The notes under the pieces are model-generated. The model saw only the letters and a list, made by a program, of their open reading frames with translations. It had not been told where the DNA came from and made no database searches. A DNA stretch of 15,428 bases from Bacillota bacterium (GTDB lineage Bacteria; Bacillota_E; RBS10-35; JAJYVN01), in assembly GCA_021846605.1 (NCBI GenBank), contig JAJZWQ010000071.1:1-15428 (forward strand), given 5' to 3'. How positions within the stretch are numbered: the first letter of the stretch is position 1; each line of letters opens with the position of its first letter. The position numbers were made by a program, and so were the translations under genes. This document shows positions 13,575-15,428 of this stretch, piece by piece.

Positions 13575-13847
13575 GATCTCCAGTTCCGGAACCTGGCGGA
13601 CGCCGTGGAGCCGGGCCACCCGCGCAACGTACAGGTACCGTTGCTCGGCGGCGCACAACAGGTGCACGGCCCGCTCCACCAACTCGGGTTCTGCGACGCT
13701 ATTGAAGTAGCCCAGCGCCTGCAGGCATTCTTGCCGGGCGTCGCGCACGGCGTCCAGAAAGTCCTCGGACCCAGGACGCGCTGGCGCCGCGCGCTCGCGG
13801 GACTGCAAGCGGGTGCGGCCACGGCTGTGGCGCAGTGTTTGGGACAA
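13563..13847 (-). CDS. YaaL-like DUF2508 family protein
   Basis: The 94-residue product matches the small YaaL/DUF2508 family found mainly in Bacillota. The conserved block reads DAVRDARQECLQALGYFNSV, then ELVERAVHLLCAAEQRYLYV, a predicted helical pair in a cytoplasmic protein of unknown function. The first 27 residues are Arg-rich and not conserved. TTG 13847 is chosen because GGGGAGG (13862-13856) lies eight bases upstream on the minus strand. The open frame continues further upstream to 14066 but that part looks non-coding. In Bacillus subtilis yaaL lies close to recR and dnaX. Here it is divergent from dnaX across a 179-base gap and upstream of gltX. Confidence 0.75.
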   Translation of the reverse strand: MSQTLRHSRGRTRLQSRERAAPARPGSEDFLDAVRDARQECLQALGYFNSVAEPELVERAVHLLCAAEQRYLYVARVARLHGVRQVPELEIPLH

Positions 13848-13860
13848 CGGCCCCGCCTCC

Positions 13861-13872
13861 CCGACCGGTCGG
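13861..13872. repeat. Perfect 12-base palindrome at the DUF2508 ribosome binding site
   Basis: CCGACCGGTCGG is its own reverse complement. It overlaps the upstream end of the GGGGAGG ribosome binding site (13856-13862) of the minus-strand DUF2508 gene, so it could be an operator. Confidence 0.3.
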
Positions 13873-13956
13873 GCGGTAGAACCCACCCCCACCCTGTCCC
13901 CAGTTTCCTCCCGCGGGGGCGCGAGGCGTGTCGGTGTCCGTCGGTGACCGCCCCCA

Positions 13957-13968
13957 GAACGTGCGTTC
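13957..13968. promoter_or_regulatory. LexA (SOS) box candidate upstream of dnaX
   Basis: GAACGTGCGTTC matches the Gram-positive LexA/DinR consensus GAACRNRYGTTC at every defined position. It lies 58 bases before the GTG start of dnaX and 109 bases from the start of the divergent DUF2508 gene. A weak -10-like TAGTCT at 14005-14010 follows. Confidence 0.5.
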
Positions 13969-14026
13969 CAGCGGCTGCGCCTGGCAGAACGCCCCCCGGC
14001 AGGGTAGTCTGTAGCCGACGCAGGGG

Positions 14027-15428
14027 GTGGGATCGCTGGCCGGATACAGCGCACTCTACCGGACATACCGTCCGCGCCGTCTGGCCGACATCGTCGGTCA
14101 GGCGCACATCACCCGCACGCTGGCCAACGCCATCCGCCAGGAGCATGTGGCCCACGCCTACCTGTTCTGCGGGCCGCGCGGCACGGGGAAGACATCGACG
14201 GCCCGCATCCTGGCCGCCGCGCTCAACTGCGACGATCCGCGGAACGGCGACGCCTGCGGCAAGTGCGTGCGTTGCCGCGAGGTGGCAGAGGACCGGATGG
14301 TGGATGTGCGCGAGATCGATGCGGCCAGTCACCGCCAAGTCGAGGACATGCGGGCTCTGCGGGAGACCGTGGGCTACGCCCCGGCGGCGGGCCGGTACAA
14401 GGTGTACATCCTCGACGAGGTGCACATGCTGACGGAGGCCTCCTGGAACACCCTGCTGAAAACCCTGGAGGAGCCGCCGCCGGCGACCGTCTTCGTGCTG
14501 TGCACCACCGACCCGCGCAAGGTGCTGAGCACCGTGGTCTCTCGCTGCCAGCGCTTCGATTTCCACCGCTACTCCACCGACGAGATCTCCGGGCATCTGG
14601 CAGCGGTCTGCGCGCGGGAGGGCATCCAGACCGAGCCGGGGGCCCTGGAGGCCATCGCGCGCCGGGTGGATGGCGGCATGCGGGACGCACTCTCCGTCCT
14701 CGATCAGGCCGCCGCCTTCACCGGCACGGACGGTCTCACCGCCGACGCGGTGGCCCGACTTCTGGGCGCGGCCGACGACGAGACGGCGGCGCGCCTGCTG
14801 ACCGCCTCCCGCCGGGGCGATGCCCGCACGGTCTTCGAACTCACGGACGCCTTGTATGCGGAGGGCAAGGACATGGCCCAGGTCGTACGCGACCTGCTGG
14901 CGGTGCTGCGCCAGGACCTGGCCGCGGCCCTCCAGGGTCGCGGGGACCGGGCGGCCGTGTCCTGGCACCTGCGGGCCCTGCAAACCCTGGCCGACGCCGA
15001 GGGGTACATGCGCTGGTCGCCGCAGGCGCAGGTGGTCCTGGAGGTGGCCCTCCTGCGCCTGGCGCCCGACAGCACTCAGGTTCCGAGCGCGCCGGAAGCG
15101 GCCCCCACCAGGACGGCCGAGCTCCCGGCGGGCGCGGACGGGGGTGCCGGACAGGCACCCCCCGCACCGGCGGAGCGGCCCTCCGCGGCCCGCGCCGGCA
15201 GCGGGGGCCCGGATTGGGCCCAGGTGCTGGAGCATGTGCGGGGGCTGAACATCCCCGCCCATGCGCTGTTGGCCACCGCGACCTCGGCAGGCGTCCGCGA
15301 TGGAAAGCTGCGCGTGGTGTTCGCCTCCAAGGGGCAGGCCGAGACGGCCCAGGGCAAGAAGACGTGGGTGGAGCGGGCGTGGGCGGCCCTGGGCGGGCCG
15401 CCGGTACAGGTCGAGATCGTGACGGAGA
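14027..15428 (+). CDS. dnaX: DNA polymerase III gamma/tau subunit (3' end cut by the window)
   Basis: The visible 467 codons encode the clamp-loader ATPase that assembles the replicative polymerase and loads the sliding clamp. The product opens with YSALYRTYRPRRLADIVGQ. Walker A is GPRGTGKTST (residues about 49-58), followed by a zinc module with Cys68, Cys77, Cys80 and Cys83. Walker B is VYILDEVHML, then LLKTLEEPP, the sensor-1 region TTDPRKVLSTVVSRCQRF and the sensor-2 region RDALSVLDQ. A Pro/Ala-rich linker near residues 360-400 leads into the tau C-terminal region, where the window ends. An in-frame stop at 14012-14014 limits the start to GTG 14027 or the non-standard CTG 14036. The CTG has the GGGGG tract (14023-14027) at ideal spacing, while the GTG overlaps that tract. 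No gamma/tau frameshift signal was identified in the visible part. Confidence 0.95.
   Translation, partial: MGSLAGYSALYRTYRPRRLADIVGQAHITRTLANAIRQEHVAHAYLFCGPRGTGKTSTARILAAALNCDDPRNGDACGKCVRCREVAEDRMVDVREIDAASHRQVEDMRALRETVGYAPAAGRYKVYILDEVHMLTEASWNTLLKTLEEPPPATVFVLCTTDPRKVLSTVVSRCQRFDFHRYSTDEISGHLAAVCAREGIQTEPGALEAIARRVDGGMRDALSVLDQAAAFTGTDGLTADAVARLLGAADDETAARLLTASRRGDARTVFELTDALYAEGKDMAQVVRDLLAVLRQDLAAALQGRGDRAAVSWHLRALQTLADAEGYMRWSPQAQVVLEVALLRLAPDSTQVPSAPEAAPTRTAELPAGADGGAGQAPPAPAERPSAARAGSGGPDWAQVLEHVRGLNIPAHALLATATSAGVRDGKLRVVFASKGQAETAQGKKTWVERAWAALGGPPVQVEIVTE

Noticed and set aside
13535..15262. A 575-residue minus-strand open frame opposite dnaX
   Set aside because: It is antisense to dnaX, with biased composition and no family resemblance; the real minus-strand gene in part of this region is the DUF2508 gene in another frame.
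1..15428. CRISPR arrays, insertion sequences, phage or defence genes
   Set aside because: No regularly spaced repeats, transposase or integrase motifs, terminal inverted repeats or known defence domains were seen on either strand.

Overview
The window is about 15.4 kb of very GC-rich bacterial chromosome (roughly 70% by eye). It carries dense genes, strong GGAGG-type ribosome binding sites and many TTG or GTG starts. A YaaL/DUF2508 gene beside dnaX, a Gram-positive-type LexA box and CCA-encoding tRNA genes suggest a high-GC, deep-branching member of the Bacillota (Firmicutes) or a close relative. That placement is an inference and no species is recognised.

Layout. Positions 181-882 (+) encode a class-I glutamine-amidotransferase-type hydrolase (peptidase C26). 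Convergent to it on the minus strand is a glyceraldehyde-3-phosphate dehydrogenase gene, preceded by a gene for a 61-residue single-span membrane protein; both have candidate promoters. From 2423 to 6349 (+) a tight four-gene cluster encodes a TIM-barrel sugar phosphate isomerase/epimerase-like protein and three different Gfo/Idh/MocA oxidoreductases. This looks like a catabolic or interconversion module for a polyol, inositol or sugar derivative, with no transporter or regulator in view. A YajQ-family gene follows. Its best-positioned initiation codon appears to be ATC.

On the minus strand, 6916-10470 holds two exported lipoproteins: one of unknown function and a large Tat-exported protein with a C-terminal six-hairpin glycosidase-like domain. 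Divergent from them is an HD-GYP-type gene that stops at the point where the second half of the metal-dependent domain should begin. The intergenic DNA after it contains several near-matches to DnaA boxes.

From 11753 to 13847 (minus) there is an information-processing block: a DUF2508 gene, gltX, tRNA-Gln(CTG) and tRNA-Glu(CTC), with a tRNA promoter and a terminator hairpin. Divergent at the right edge is dnaX, truncated by the window end, with a perfect GAAC-N4-GTTC LexA-type box upstream. No CRISPR array, insertion sequence, phage gene or recognisable defence system is present. The most interesting items are the divergent middle Gfo/Idh/MocA paralogue, the truncated HD-GYP protein, the SOS-like box at dnaX, the ATC-start candidate, and the recurring GC-rich 3'-end hairpins without U-tracts.
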